From positions 1 to 64,000 of the forward strand of contig JACAEM010000023.1 of the NCBI GenBank assembly GCA_013388855.1: a DNA stretch of 64,000 nt, read 5' to 3'. Shown in pieces: positions 22,056-31,730 of the stretch (the first letter of the stretch is position 1; the number at the start of each line of letters is the position of its first letter). The notes beneath the pieces were generated by a model. The model was not told where the DNA came from, ran no database searches, and was given only the letters and a program-made list of their open reading frames with translations. The position numbers and the translations under genes were made by a program. Origin of the DNA: Chloroflexota bacterium (GTDB taxonomy: Bacteria; Chloroflexota; Anaerolineae; Anaerolineales; Villigracilaceae).

Positions 22056-25000
22056 TTACGGAGTTGTGAACTGGAACTTAACCCAGTCGGTGGGACCGTT
22101 CGTTCCGTTCGCCCGCACACGCCAGTAGATGACCCTCCTTGCCGGCAAATTCTTCAAGGGTATGTACGTGGAGGACACCGTCGTGCTGTTGACAAGTAAC
22201 GTCCCAAAACTTGAATTGGTGGAGACCTGAATCGTGTAATTGGTCGCGCCTGTCACATCTGCCCAATCGAAGACTGGTTTGAGTGAACCTGCCAGGCTGC
22301 CGTCGGATGGAGTTAGCAAGGTGGGCTTTAGCATGGATGAACGGAAATACCGGACACTCGACCAGGCACTCATATGGCCGTCGGTTGTGAATGCCCGCAC
22401 ACGCCAGTAATACTTCGTGTTGGAATTCAGGTTACTCAACGGCTCGAACTGGGTGGCGGTCAGCGAATAGATATTCTCGTCCACCGCCAGGCTGCCGAAA
22501 GCTGAGTCATCGTCCACCTGGATCTGGTAACGGTCGAAGGTCTTGCCTGCTGGTACCGTCACCACCTTCCATGTGAACAGCGGTGTGTAATCCGTTTGCA
22601 GGGCATTAGATGCCGGGGAGACCAGCGCAGGCACCCCCGGAGAATTTCCCGTGATGAAGGTGAGGGGATTCGACCAGTCGCTCGGTCCATTGGGGCCGGT
22701 TGCCTGTACCCTCCAGTAAAGCAGTGTACTGGCGGGCAGGTCGGAGGTCGGAATGAAGAACGAGACCTTGGCGGTCGTGTTTACAATCGGGCTGCTGAAG
22801 TTTGGATAGCGGGAAATGACGATCTTGTATCCAGTCGCTCCTGCAGTGTCAAGCCAGTCCAGGTCGGGGCGGCGGACAAGCAGAGCACTTCCATCAACAG
22901 GGCTGTTCAGTACAGGCTTCAACATCGCGGCACGGAAATACCGGACACCTGACCAGGCGCTGTACTGCCCAAGGGTGTTGAACGACCTGACGCGCCAGTA
23001 ATATTTGGTGTTCGAATTCAGATCGCTGAGCGGCTGAAATTGTGGCGTACCCAATGAATTGACGCTCACATCTACCGCAGGACTGCCAAACGCCGGGTCA
23101 TCATCCACCTGGAGTTGATAGTGATCGAACGCGGTTCCCAGCGGAACTGTAACCACCGACCACTTAAAGAGCGGGCGATAACTTTTATCCAAAGCATTGG
23201 ATGCGGGCAAACTCAGGGAAGGTATCCCCGGCGGATTGCCCGTTGTGAGGGTACGAGTCTCGGACCACAGGCTCGGTCCATTCGGACCGGTCGCCTGCAC
23301 CCGCCAATAGAGCAGGGTACCCGCCGGAAGGTCGGAACCGGGTGTGAAGGAGGATACTTTGGATGTCGTGTTCAAGACTGAACTGCCGAAACCGGGACTT
23401 CTGGAAACAACAATCTTATAACTGGTGGCACCGGTCACATCCTGCCATTCGAAGGCGGGGCGCCGGTGTAACAGACCACTTCCGTTCAACGGACCGTCCA
23501 GCACGGGCGGCAAGATTGCCGCGCGGAAATACCATGTTGCCGACCAGTTGCCCATCTCTCCGGCGGTGTTGACGGCGCGCACATGCCAGTAATATTTCGT
23601 ATTGGGAGTCAGGGCGCTGCCTGGGGTAAAGGCAGGGCTAATCGAGGTTTCATCGTCAATCTCGGGGTTGCTGAAATCGGAATTATCATCCACCTGGATG
23701 ATGTACTTTTGGAACACTGTTCCCGATGGCATGGCAACCGCTTTCCAGGTCAAGGCGGGAGTGTAGTCCGTTATGAGGGCGTTGGAGGCAGGCAGAGACA
23801 ACGCTGGAGCCGGAGGCGGATTGGGAGTGGTTAAGGAACGAATCACAGACCAGTCACTCGGACCGTTGGCGCCTCTCGTCCGCACCCGCCAGTAGAGAGT
23901 TGTGTTTTTCGGCAGGTCAACGGTGGGCGTGTAGGTCGATGCGGTTGGGTTTGCGGAATGCGCCAGGGATGTGAAGGTGCTGTTTTTCGAGATTTGAATG
24001 GTGTAGCCAGCGGCATCGGTTACATCATCCCAGTCGAAAACGGGGCGCAAAACAAGAGAGTGAAACGCTTCGGTTGGCGAGGCAGGCACCGGCGGTGGAA
24101 GAGCCGTGCGCACTGTCTTGACGGCAGACCACAGGCTGTAATTCCCCAGCGTGTTGAAGACTCTCACCCTCCAGTAGTGTGTTAGGTTCGGCTGGAGGTC
24201 GGCGGGCGGAGCGAATTGCGGCGCGCCGATGTCGGTGATATTTTGATCGTAGACAAGTGCTGTGAAACCGCTGTCAGCCGCAAGCTGGAACTGGTAATGA
24301 TCGAAGGTGGTACCGGTGTACATGACCGCGCCGCTCCACGTGAAGAGCGGGGTGTAGTCGGTAGAGAGGGCATTGTTCGCCGGGCTGAGGAGAGTTGGTG
24401 TCGTGGCGGTCGTCACAAAATTGGCGGTGACGGTCTGGTTGGAGGTGATGGGAACGGTGATGGGATTATCCACACCCGTTGCATTCCCGCTCCAGGATTT
24501 GAAGATGTAGCCGCCGTTCGGGGCTGCTGAATAGGTGATGGAGGTGCCGGTGAGGTATTTATCCCCCATGCAGTTGGGCACAGTATCGACGGTTGCAATG
24601 CCCGCGCCGCTCGGTGAGACTTTCGTCGTCGCGGTGTAGCAGGGGGTCATGTCCAGGTGGAAACTCAGGTCTCCCTTGCCGGTCTTCCCTGCAACTTCGA
24701 TATAGTAGGTGGTGCTTGAGGTTGCATTGAAGGTCAGGCTGGAGATGCCGCTCCCGCCGCTGTCGTCATCGCAGGCAATGTTCGTGAGGGAACCGGCTGC
24801 GCCGGTCCATACCGCCAGCAAGGTATCAAAGTTGCTGGTTGTTGTATCGACGCTGACAATTCCGTGACTGGTGGGCTTGTATTGATACCAGACGGTTCCC
24901 TCTCCCTGAATGCCCCCGCCGCAGGGGATGGCGGGGTCGTTTGCGCTTGTGTCGGTAGTGGTGGTATCTTCATCGAACGAGAAGGGGAGCGTGCTGATTA

Positions 25001-26552
25001 CAACGGGACTGGACATGCTGTTGTTCGGCGCGTTCCCGTTGCGGATGCGGACGAGGAAGCCGTTGCCATATGCCTGCACCACTTCGATGCGAATGTTGCG
25101 GGCGGAATCGATAAATATCTCCCCTACCCGCCACATGGCGCCTTCGTCGTTCGGGTTGTTGTCGGAGGTCTGGTCCACCACCTGCGCCTCATTGTCACGA
25201 TTTGGGCTGACACCGTGAATGACAACCACCGGCTGATTTACGGTGGGGACACGATTAATGTTGTTGCTCGGAACGCTATCTTCATACTCATCCAGATTGG
25301 AAGCAACGCCGCCGCTAAAGACATTATTCGTTATATTGTCGCGCACCTCGACGGTGTAATAGAATGAACTGCCAGGGATGGACACCTTCGCCATCAGGAA
25401 ACTATCCGGGTTGGCGGGCATCTCTCCCAGACGCTCGATGGCAATCAGACGGCTGGTGCCTGAGACCGAAACATAGCGCCGCGCAGTCGGGATCCAACCG
25501 AGCAGGCTCTTATGATATGAGATCGTGTCCGTGCCGATGCAGCCATAATCCGAGACGCTGGTATTCAGACACGGCCAGGTATCGCTCATCACGTCCCATT
25601 CTGAGTCATACGTCTGCCCGTAGGGTCCGGAGGAATGAGGCAGGCCATACGCGTGACCCATTTCATGCGCCATGGAACTCTGGTTCTGGTATCCCCACGG
25701 CGGCATCCACGTGAGGGGGTAGACCTTGCTTGTTCCATCGAGAGTCAGGTACCAGCCGCCGCCCCACGCATATCCGTCCAAGTCATCGTTGAACATCAGA
25801 TTGATTCCAAAATAGGACGGATAATGGACATCCCCATTTGCCACGGCGGTGCAATCCTTTGCCAGTTTCTGCAAGTTGGCGCCGCCCGAGATGTATGCCG
25901 AGCGGCTGTATGGCAGGGTGTACCAATGTGCCACCACCGTACTGCCATTGATATTGAGCTTTCCGTAGGAGGCGGTCTGCCAGTAGTGATTGAGTCCGCC
26001 AAAGCCGGTGCCCATCAAGCCCTGAAAGTAAGAAACAGGCTCAGGCTCGGTTGGATCGCCATTGAATTTGCACAGGATGTTCACCCAGGGTTTCGACCCG
26101 GTCGCCGCAGCAGCGCTGACCTCCTCTTCGGCGGCGGTGACAGACTGGAGGTCCACAGAGGATACGTTAAAGACCGCGGGGACATCTTCTCCAGCCTGCG
26201 CCTGGGCTTCGAGAACGCCCGAAACCTTCACCCGCCGGTTATTGAGCGCGAATAGTCCGCCCATCTCCTCCCGGGTATCCTCCGGGATTTGCAAGAGGTA
26301 TGAGCCCCCGCTCTCATCGAAGAGATAGATGCGCGGTGAGGTGTTCTCGGGGGGTTCTCCGTCGTACCAGACCACGCCCAGCGTGCCACTCAGGGATCGG
26401 GTCAGCGGTTCGAGCGGCTGGACCGTGGGCGTTTCGGCAATGCCCTGCGCGCGGGCGATTTGGGAACCTGTTGTTCCCGATGGAACAAGGACCATCCACG
26501 CCATAAGCAGGCAAACCGCCGCGAGCGCGATCGTGTTCTTTTTTGCTTTCAT
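22056..26552 (-). CDS. Secreted metzincin-like metalloprotease with PPC, InlB-like and Fn3-like repeats
   Basis: A 1498-residue exported protein. A signal peptide (basic start, hydrophobic core to about residue 26) is followed by a propeptide-like region. The metalloprotease domain (about 155-480) has zinc motif HEMGHAYGLPH (296-306), matching HExxHxxGxxH, and a Met-turn-like DVMSD near 322. A PPC-like domain (about 510-650), an InlB/Listeria-type repeat (about 655-720), and about eight Fn3-like modules (720-1498) follow. No cell-wall or sorting signal is obvious at the C-terminus, which ends within the last module. AGGAGG precedes the ATG. Likely an extracellular or surface protease; target unknown. 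Confidence 0.85.
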   Translation of the reverse strand: MKAKKNTIALAAVCLLMAWMVLVPSGTTGSQIARAQGIAETPTVQPLEPLTRSLSGTLGVVWYDGEPPENTSPRIYLFDESGGSYLLQIPEDTREEMGGLFALNNRRVKVSGVLEAQAQAGEDVPAVFNVSSVDLQSVTAAEEEVSAAAATGSKPWVNILCKFNGDPTEPEPVSYFQGLMGTGFGGLNHYWQTASYGKLNINGSTVVAHWYTLPYSRSAYISGGANLQKLAKDCTAVANGDVHYPSYFGINLMFNDDLDGYAWGGGWYLTLDGTSKVYPLTWMPPWGYQNQSSMAHEMGHAYGLPHSSGPYGQTYDSEWDVMSDTWPCLNTSVSDYGCIGTDTISYHKSLLGWIPTARRYVSVSGTSRLIAIERLGEMPANPDSFLMAKVSIPGSSFYYTVEVRDNITNNVFSGGVASNLDEYEDSVPSNNINRVPTVNQPVVVIHGVSPNRDNEAQVVDQTSDNNPNDEGAMWRVGEIFIDSARNIRIEVVQAYGNGFLVRIRNGNAPNNSMSSPVVISTLPFSFDEDTTTTDTSANDPAIPCGGGIQGEGTVWYQYKPTSHGIVSVDTTTSNFDTLLAVWTGAAGSLTNIACDDDSGGSGISSLTFNATSSTTYYIEVAGKTGKGDLSFHLDMTPCYTATTKVSPSGAGIATVDTVPNCMGDKYLTGTSITYSAAPNGGYIFKSWSGNATGVDNPITVPITSNQTVTANFVTTATTPTLLSPANNALSTDYTPLFTWSGAVMYTGTTFDHYQFQLAADSGFTALVYDQNITDIGAPQFAPPADLQPNLTHYWRVRVFNTLGNYSLWSAVKTVRTALPPPVPASPTEAFHSLVLRPVFDWDDVTDAAGYTIQISKNSTFTSLAHSANPTASTYTPTVDLPKNTTLYWRVRTRGANGPSDWSVIRSLTTPNPPPAPALSLPASNALITDYTPALTWKAVAMPSGTVFQKYIIQVDDNSDFSNPEIDDETSISPAFTPGSALTPNTKYYWHVRAVNTAGEMGNWSATWYFRAAILPPVLDGPLNGSGLLHRRPAFEWQDVTGATSYKIVVSRSPGFGSSVLNTTSKVSSFTPGSDLPAGTLLYWRVQATGPNGPSLWSETRTLTTGNPPGIPSLSLPASNALDKSYRPLFKWSVVTVPLGTAFDHYQLQVDDDPAFGSPAVDVSVNSLGTPQFQPLSDLNSNTKYYWRVRSFNTLGQYSAWSGVRYFRAAMLKPVLNSPVDGSALLVRRPDLDWLDTAGATGYKIVISRYPNFSSPIVNTTAKVSFFIPTSDLPASTLLYWRVQATGPNGPSDWSNPLTFITGNSPGVPALVSPASNALQTDYTPLFTWKVVTVPAGKTFDRYQIQVDDDSAFGSLAVDENIYSLTATQFEPLSNLNSNTKYYWRVRAFTTDGHMSAWSSVRYFRSSMLKPTLLTPSDGSLAGSLKPVFDWADVTGATNYTIQVSTNSSFGTLLVNSTTVSSTYIPLKNLPARRVIYWRVRANGTNGPTDWVKFQFTTP
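22062..24400 (-). repeat. Internal repeats encoding alternating Fn3-like modules
   Basis: Two module types of about 95 residues alternate four times. Type 1 has DYTPLFTW, HYQ-QVDDD and KYYWRVR motifs. Type 2 has RP-FDW-DVT, YKIVISR and LYWRV-ATGPNGPS-W. Copies are very similar at the nucleotide level (for example the TACTGGCGTGT/C stretches), so unequal recombination could change the module number. Confidence 0.8.
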
Positions 26553-26666
26553 GTTTCCTCCTGAGTGAGGGGTGGCGTACTTCTATGAGACGGGGAGAAT
26601 GCACGCCGGATACACACTTTTTACCGGGTCAAATGTCACTATTATGTTCGGCAACAACAATAAAGA

Positions 26667-26694
26667 ACCGACAGGTTTGCACCTGTCGGTCTTT
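26667..26694 (-). terminator. Rho-independent terminator after the GltD-like gene
   Basis: A perfect 10-bp stem ACCGACAGGT/ACCTGTCGGT with a TTGC loop lies 26 nt beyond the gltD-like stop. The minus-strand continuation is U-rich (TTCTTTATTG) and the plus side also has TCTTTTC, so it may work both ways. The stem core equals the hairpin at 1597-1617. Confidence 0.85.
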
Positions 26695-26715
26695 TCACTT
26701 GCCCTCAGCAGATTT

Positions 26716-28158
26716 TCATTTTGACTTGCTTTTCAAATATTCGTCGATGGCCCATGCGGCTTTGCGCCCGCCGACCATGGCAGTGACGACAAGGTCGGGG
26801 CCGGTGACACAATCACCGCCGGAGAAGACACCCTCGCGCGAGGTTCTACCGGTGGACTTGTCAGCCGTAACCAGCCCCCAATCGTGTGTTTCGAGATTCG
26901 GCGTGGTCTTGCCGATGATCGGGTCGGGCCAGTAACCAAGCGCCAGCACAGCAGTATCACATTCCACAATAAAATTCGAGCCCTCGACCGGCACGGGTTT
27001 GCGGCGTCCTTTTTTATCGGGCTCGCCAAGTCTCATCTCGATGCATTCGATTGCTGCAAGCTTTCCGTCATCACCTGCGATGAATTTCACCGGCTGGGTG
27101 AGGAAACGGTATTTCGCGCCCTCATCCTTTGCCATTTGGCGGTCCTTCTTTCCGCCGGGCATTTCGCGTTCAGTGCGGCGATAGAGACAGGTGACCTCCT
27201 CTGCGCCAAGCCGCAGTGCGGTTCGCAGGCAATCGGAGGCAGTATCGCCTCCGCCGATGACCGCTACACGTTTCCCGATCTCGAGCGGCTTCCTCATATT
27301 TTCAGGAAGCAGGTCTGGCGCCACGTTGCCGCGGATAAGGAAATCCGTCGCTTCATAGACTCCGGGGAGGTCTGTTCCCGGTGTATCTTCCATCTTCGCA
27401 TCGACCTCGGAGCCCACGCCAATGAAAACCGCGTCGAAGCCTTCGTTAAAGAGGTCGTCGATGGTCTTGTCTTTTCCGATGTAGGTGTTGGGGACGAACT
27501 TCACCCCTGCACGCTCGAACTCTTCCCACTTTTCCTGCCAGACATCCTTGGGCAATTTGAAGTTCGGGATACCGTAAACGAGCAGCCCGCCGGGGGCCGG
27601 TTTGGATTCAAAGATGGTTACTTCATGCCCGCGCTGGATGAGTTGATCGGCACAGCCCAATCCGGCAGGTCCCGCGCCGATAACGGCGACCCGCTTTCCC
27701 GTGGGCGGAGCGAGCGGGATGACGCGTCCCTCATTGCGGCGCTGATAATCCACAGCGAAGGTTTCCAGTTCGCCGCACAGGACGGGCGTCTTGGTCTTGT
27801 TGAGGACGCACGATCCCTGACAGAGCTGTTCGTGCGGACAGACGCGCCCGCAAATTTCGGGCAATGAACTGTGTTCGTGATAGAGGTTTGCGGCTTCCGA
27901 AAAACGCCCCTGTTCGATCAGCCACATGCAGGAGGGAATATCGTTATGGGTCGGGCATGCCACCATGCAGGGAGCCGGGTCCGGGCAGTGAATGCAACGC
28001 GCCGCCTCGACCATGGCGCGCTCCGGGCTGAAATCGATGACCACGTCGCCGAAATCGCACGTCCGCTCCCTGGGAGGTCTCAGGTCGAGGTCGAAAAACG
28101 GCATGTTGACGCGGGCTTTGCGGTCGATTGTCAGCGTCTCACTGGGTATGAACTGCAT
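26716..28158 (-). CDS. GltD-type NAD(P)H oxidoreductase (glutamate synthase small-subunit family)
   Basis: A 480-residue flavoprotein. N-terminal cysteines CIHCPDPAPCMVACP (near residues 55-69) and CGRVCPHEQLCQGSC (near 103-117) bind two [4Fe-4S] clusters. FAD-binding VIGAGPAGLGCADQL (near 160) and NAD(P)-binding VIGGGDTASDCLR (near 300) follow, with GVFSGGDCVTGPDLVVTAMV near the end. This fits GltD, but no GltB large subunit is adjacent. Related stand-alone proteins act as ferredoxin:NADP oxidoreductases or with dihydropyrimidine dehydrogenase. The ATG has GGAGG upstream. The specific partner is undetermined. Confidence 0.85.
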   Translation of the reverse strand: MQFIPSETLTIDRKARVNMPFFDLDLRPPRERTCDFGDVVIDFSPERAMVEAARCIHCPDPAPCMVACPTHNDIPSCMWLIEQGRFSEAANLYHEHSSLPEICGRVCPHEQLCQGSCVLNKTKTPVLCGELETFAVDYQRRNEGRVIPLAPPTGKRVAVIGAGPAGLGCADQLIQRGHEVTIFESKPAPGGLLVYGIPNFKLPKDVWQEKWEEFERAGVKFVPNTYIGKDKTIDDLFNEGFDAVFIGVGSEVDAKMEDTPGTDLPGVYEATDFLIRGNVAPDLLPENMRKPLEIGKRVAVIGGGDTASDCLRTALRLGAEEVTCLYRRTEREMPGGKKDRQMAKDEGAKYRFLTQPVKFIAGDDGKLAAIECIEMRLGEPDKKGRRKPVPVEGSNFIVECDTAVLALGYWPDPIIGKTTPNLETHDWGLVTADKSTGRTSREGVFSGGDCVTGPDLVVTAMVGGRKAAWAIDEYLKSKSK

Positions 28159-28481
28159 GGGGCCTCCAATAATTTGGCGAAAATTATTTCAGCATGATGA
28201 TACCAAAGACTTAAATGATGCCCACAGGTTTAAATGTCACCAAACTGGACGACAATCATCACATTAGGCGCGTAAGATTTTTATCAATCATCCATTCAAA
28301 ATTCATTGTCAATTCATGATTGTGAGGGATAATATCCCCGGTTGATCCAGAAAATGAACCGAATAATTACCGTTGCCTGCACGTTAAATCCATGTTGCAG
28401 GCGGCACGCCGGATGCCGGAAAAGTGCCATAAGGTAAAATTTCAGGCAGTGAGGCAACCCCTCGCGGAGGAAAACAAAAGC
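28159..28481. other. Divergent intergenic region between the GltD-like and exporter genes
   Basis: This 323-nt stretch holds no convincing gene. It contains the GGAGG of the GltD-like gene at its left end, a candidate plus-strand promoter at 28306-28333, and the GGAGG (28466-28470) of the exporter adaptor. An in-frame start at 28392 would extend the adaptor by 30 non-homologous residues and is rejected. Confidence 0.6.
28306..28333 (+). promoter_or_regulatory. Candidate promoter of the MacA/MacB-like operon
   Basis: TTGTCA (28306-28311), a 16-bp spacer, and GATAAT (28328-28333). The start codon is about 150 nt downstream. Confidence 0.45.
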
Positions 28482-29777
28482 ATGAGTCAATTTTTCAAGA
28501 AGAACAGGACATTCCTGATCATCCTGCTGATCGCGGCAATCGCAGTATCCCTGTTTGTCGTGAACCGGAATCGGAACGCCAGCACGACGACCCAATTTCA
28601 GACGGCAACGATCGAACGCGGGAATGTGACCGCGACCATCGGAGCGACTGGGACCGTGCGCGCAAAACAAACGGCGATACTCGTCTGGCAGGCTGCCGGC
28701 TCGGTGGAGGAAGTAAATGTGAAAGTCGGCGACATCGTCAAGGCAAACGATGTGCTTGCTTCTTTAAAGAAGACATCGCTCCCGCAAAGCGTGATCATGG
28801 CGGAGGCAGACCTTGTCACCGCGCAGAAAGCGTTGGAAGATCTGCTAAACTCCGGGACGGCACGCGCCCAGGCTGCCATCGCCTTGCGGGAAGCCCAGGA
28901 GGCGTACGACAAAGCTGCTGACTGGCGCGAAGAACTGAACGGCAAGATTACCATCCAGCAGATTAAGTACGTAAAGATCGGGGGAAGAACCATCCCGCAG
29001 ATCACTGAGCGGGAGGATTATGCCGACGCGGAAACCATCGCCAAGGCAGACGAAGACCTTGCCCTCGCCAAGGCAAAACTCGAGGATGCCCAACGGGAAT
29101 ATGACCGTCTCAAGAATGGAGCGGACGCGGCGGAACTGGCGGCCGCGCAAGCCCGCGTAGATGCGGCGCAAGCCACCCTCAACCTGGCTCGCATCATCGC
29201 GCCTTTCCCCGGCACGGTAACAGAATCCTACCCCCTGCCCGGTGACCAGGTCGGCGCGGGAGCAACGGCTTTCCGTATCGACAACCTCGAAAACCTGTAT
29301 GTGGATGTGGAAGTCTCGGAAGTGGATATTAACAGCGTGACCGTCGGTCAACCTGTGACCTTGACCTTCGACGCCATCCTCGAAAAGGAGACTCCCTACA
29401 ACGGCAAGGTGGTGGAAGTGGCGCAGGCAGGTACAGCGGTGCAGGGCGTGGTCAGTTTCAAAGTCACTGTGGAATTGACCGATGCCGATGAACTCGTCAA
29501 ACCTGGCATGACCGCCGCGGTGAACATCGTAGTGAAAGAGATCAAGGATGAACTGCTCGTCCCCAACCGCGCTGTCCGCCTCTCGGATGGCGTGCGCGTG
29601 GTCTACCTGCTCGTGGACGGATTGCCCGTCAAGACCGAGATCAGGCTCGGCTCTTCGTCCGATACGATGAGCGTGATCGCAGGCGGTGATATTGAGGAGG
29701 GCGACATTGTCATTTTGAATCCGCCGACGGAATTCATGGGTCCGGGTGGCGGTCCCGGCGGTGGGTTTGGCGGATAA
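28482..29777 (+). CDS. Efflux periplasmic-adaptor-type protein (MacA/HlyD family)
   Basis: A 431-residue membrane-fusion-type protein. One N-terminal membrane anchor ([17 protein letters not shown]) is followed by the lipoyl half ([23 protein letters not shown]) and a coiled-coil hairpin of about 120 residues rich in Ala/Glu/Lys. The second lipoyl half ([14 protein letters not shown]) and beta-barrel domains follow. The C-terminus is Gly-rich. Its stop lies 1 nt from the ATPase start, so it belongs to a three-gene MacAB-type exporter. Chloroflexota mostly lack a classical outer membrane, so the adaptor's exact role is open. The ATG at 28482 has GGAGG 11 nt upstream. Confidence 0.88.
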   Translation: MSQFFKKNRTFLIILLIAAIAVSLFVVNRNRNASTTTQFQTATIERGNVTATIGATGTVRAKQTAILVWQAAGSVEEVNVKVGDIVKANDVLASLKKTSLPQSVIMAEADLVTAQKALEDLLNSGTARAQAAIALREAQEAYDKAADWREELNGKITIQQIKYVKIGGRTIPQITEREDYADAETIAKADEDLALAKAKLEDAQREYDRLKNGADAAELAAAQARVDAAQATLNLARIIAPFPGTVTESYPLPGDQVGAGATAFRIDNLENLYVDVEVSEVDINSVTVGQPVTLTFDAILEKETPYNGKVVEVAQAGTAVQGVVSFKVTVELTDADELVKPGMTAAVNIVVKEIKDELLVPNRAVRLSDGVRVVYLLVDGLPVKTEIRLGSSSDTMSVIAGGDIEEGDIVILNPPTEFMGPGGGPGGGFGG

Positions 29778-29778
29778 T

Positions 29779-30456
29779 ATGTCCAACGTAATTGAAGCCC
29801 GCGATCTGCGGAAGGTCTATCAGATGGGCGAAGTGCAGGTGGAGGCGTTGCGCGGTGTGTCGTTCACGATCCAGCGCGGCGAGGTCGTCTCTATTATGGG
29901 ACCTTCCGGCTCGGGAAAGTCCACACTGATGAACACGCTCGGATGCTTGGACCGCCCCACCTCCGGCGAATATGTGCTGGACGGCGAACCTGTCGCGTCT
30001 TTAAACGACGACCAGTTGGCAAGCATCCGCAACCGCAAGGTTGGATTCGTCTTTCAGAGTTTCAACCTGCTCTCGCGCCAGACTGCGATCAACAATGTGG
30101 AACTGCCGTTGCGATATTCCGGGAACCCTGAAGGTCGCCGCGAACGCGCCATCGAAGCCCTAAAGGCAGTGGGACTGGGTGACCGCATGACGCACCGTCC
30201 CTACGAACTCTCCGGCGGGCAGCAGCAACGGGTCGCCATTGCACGCGCTATTGTCAACAATCCCGCCATCATCATGGCGGATGAACCGACTGGCAATCTC
30301 GACTCGAAGGTCGGCAGGGAAATCATGAACCTGCTGCTCAACCTGAACAAGGAAAGCGGCACCACATTGATCATCGTCACGCATGATCCTGCAATCGCCG
30401 AACAGACCCAGCGCGTCATTCGTTTGCGCGATGGGTTATTGGATGGTGTCTCATGA
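29779..30456 (+). CDS. ABC transporter ATP-binding protein (MacB/LolD type)
   Basis: A 225-residue ATPase with Walker [11 protein letters not shown]-loop VFQSFNLL, signature [14 protein letters not shown], Walker B IIMADEP with GNLDSK D-loop, and switch His in VTHDP. This pattern is that of the LolD/MacB/FtsE-like group. The ATG at 29779 follows the adaptor stop by 1 nt; an earlier in-frame GTG at 29746 overlaps the adaptor and is rejected. It overlaps the permease start by 4 nt (ATGA). Confidence 0.93.
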   Translation: MSNVIEARDLRKVYQMGEVQVEALRGVSFTIQRGEVVSIMGPSGSGKSTLMNTLGCLDRPTSGEYVLDGEPVASLNDDQLASIRNRKVGFVFQSFNLLSRQTAINNVELPLRYSGNPEGRRERAIEALKAVGLGDRMTHRPYELSGGQQQRVAIARAIVNNPAIIMADEPTGNLDSKVGREIMNLLLNLNKESGTTLIIVTHDPAIAEQTQRVIRLRDGLLDGVS

Positions 30457-31682
30457 GCATCGGTCAGGCTTTTCTCGAGGCGCTCGAATCCCTGAGCGGA
30501 AACAAGATGAGGTCCGGGTTGACCGTGCTCGGCATTGTCATTGGCGTGGCGGCGGTGATCGCCATGTTGGCGGTCGGGCGCGGCGCGGAGGCATCCATCA
30601 CCGGCTCGATCAGCGGCATCGGCACAAACCTGCTGTTCGTCTTCCGCGGCGACCCCGGTGATAACGTCCGCAACCCCAAACCATTGACGCTGGGCGACGC
30701 GGATGCGCTCCGCGACCAATTTGCCGCGCCGTCGGTGGCGGCGGTCGCGCCTGCTTTGCAGGGCAATGGAATCGTATCCTTCGGCGGCGAGCAGACTTCG
30801 CCGCAAATCTTTGGCGTTACCCCGGAATATTTTCAGGTAAGGAATTACAACATCACCGAAGGCGAATTCATCACAGAAGAGCATATGCTTGGACGCGCCT
30901 CCGTGGTTCTGCTTGGACCCGAGGTAGCGGAGACTTTGTTCGGTCATTCCGATGGCGTGACCGGCGAGACCGTCCGCATCGAAGGTCAACCTTTCCGCGT
31001 GATTGGCGTACTGGAATCGAAGGGTGGCGGCTCGTTTGGAAGCCAGGACAATGTCGTCATCGTCCCCTTCACCACCGCACAGACGCGCCTCATCCGCCGG
31101 AGCACCAATGACCGCGTGGATATTATCTTTGTGCAGGCGGTCAGCGGCGATGTGGTGACGCAGGCATCGGAAGAGATCGCGTCCATTTTGCGGACACGCC
31201 ACCGCACGCCCGTCGGCGCGGACGACTTTACCATTTTCACCCAACAGGATTTGTTATCCACGTTCCAGTCCATCACGGGTATTCTCACGATCTTCCTTGG
31301 CGGCATTGCAGGCATTTCACTGCTGGTGGGCGGTATCGGCATCATGAACATCATGCTCGTCTCGGTAACGGAACGCACACGCGAGATCGGCCTGCGCAAA
31401 GCGCTTGGCGCGCGCAAACGCGACATCCTCACGCAATTTCTGACCGAATCATCGCTGTTGAGTCTGATCGGCGGCATCATCGGCATCCTGTTCGGTTGGT
31501 TGATTTCCTTCATCGTCGGGCGCGTCGCTGAAGCCAGCGGTACCGCCTTCACCCCCGTGGTGGGACTGGATGCGGTCCTGCTCGCCACCATCTTCTCGGC
31601 GGCGGTCGGTCTGTTCTTCGGAATCTACCCGGCAAACCGGGCGGCGAACCTCGAACCGGTGGAGGCGCTTCGCTACGAATAA
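30453..31682 (+). CDS. MacB/FtsX-type ABC permease
   Basis: A 409-residue permease. One N-terminal membrane helix ([17 protein letters not shown]) is followed by a large extracytoplasmic MacB-PCD domain (about residues 45-260). An FtsX domain with three helices follows, with the typical [20 protein letters not shown] and [12 protein letters not shown] coupling segment. It forms a mechanotransmission exporter with the two upstream genes. A rho-independent terminator follows the stop directly, closing the operon. Confidence 0.92.
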   Translation: MSIGQAFLEALESLSGNKMRSGLTVLGIVIGVAAVIAMLAVGRGAEASITGSISGIGTNLLFVFRGDPGDNVRNPKPLTLGDADALRDQFAAPSVAAVAPALQGNGIVSFGGEQTSPQIFGVTPEYFQVRNYNITEGEFITEEHMLGRASVVLLGPEVAETLFGHSDGVTGETVRIEGQPFRVIGVLESKGGGSFGSQDNVVIVPFTTAQTRLIRRSTNDRVDIIFVQAVSGDVVTQASEEIASILRTRHRTPVGADDFTIFTQQDLLSTFQSITGILTIFLGGIAGISLLVGGIGIMNIMLVSVTERTREIGLRKALGARKRDILTQFLTESSLLSLIGGIIGILFGWLISFIVGRVAEASGTAFTPVVGLDAVLLATIFSAAVGLFFGIYPANRAANLEPVEALRYE

Positions 31683-31687
31683 TCCTT

Positions 31688-31713
31688 AAGGAGCGGGGCA
31701 CTCCGCTCCTTTT
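31688..31713 (+). terminator. Rho-independent terminator of the exporter operon
   Basis: A 9-bp stem AAGGAGCGG/CCGCTCCTT with a 6-nt loop runs into TTTT at 31710-31713, starting 6 nt after the permease stop. Confidence 0.85.
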
Positions 31714-31717
31714 GCGT

Positions 31718-31723
31718 TAAAAT
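31718..31723 (+). promoter_or_regulatory. -10 box with leaderless spacing
   Basis: TAAAAT ends 7 nt before the ATG of the dehydrogenase gene at 31731, with no ribosome-binding site between. It lies just after the terminator hairpin. The -35 region overlaps the hairpin and is not convincing. Confidence 0.4.
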
Positions 31724-31730
31724 AGACGCC

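Noticed and set aside
22056-24400. Regular repeats as a possible CRISPR array
   Set aside because: The repeats are about 290 nt protein-coding modules in frame, not short repeats with unique spacers.
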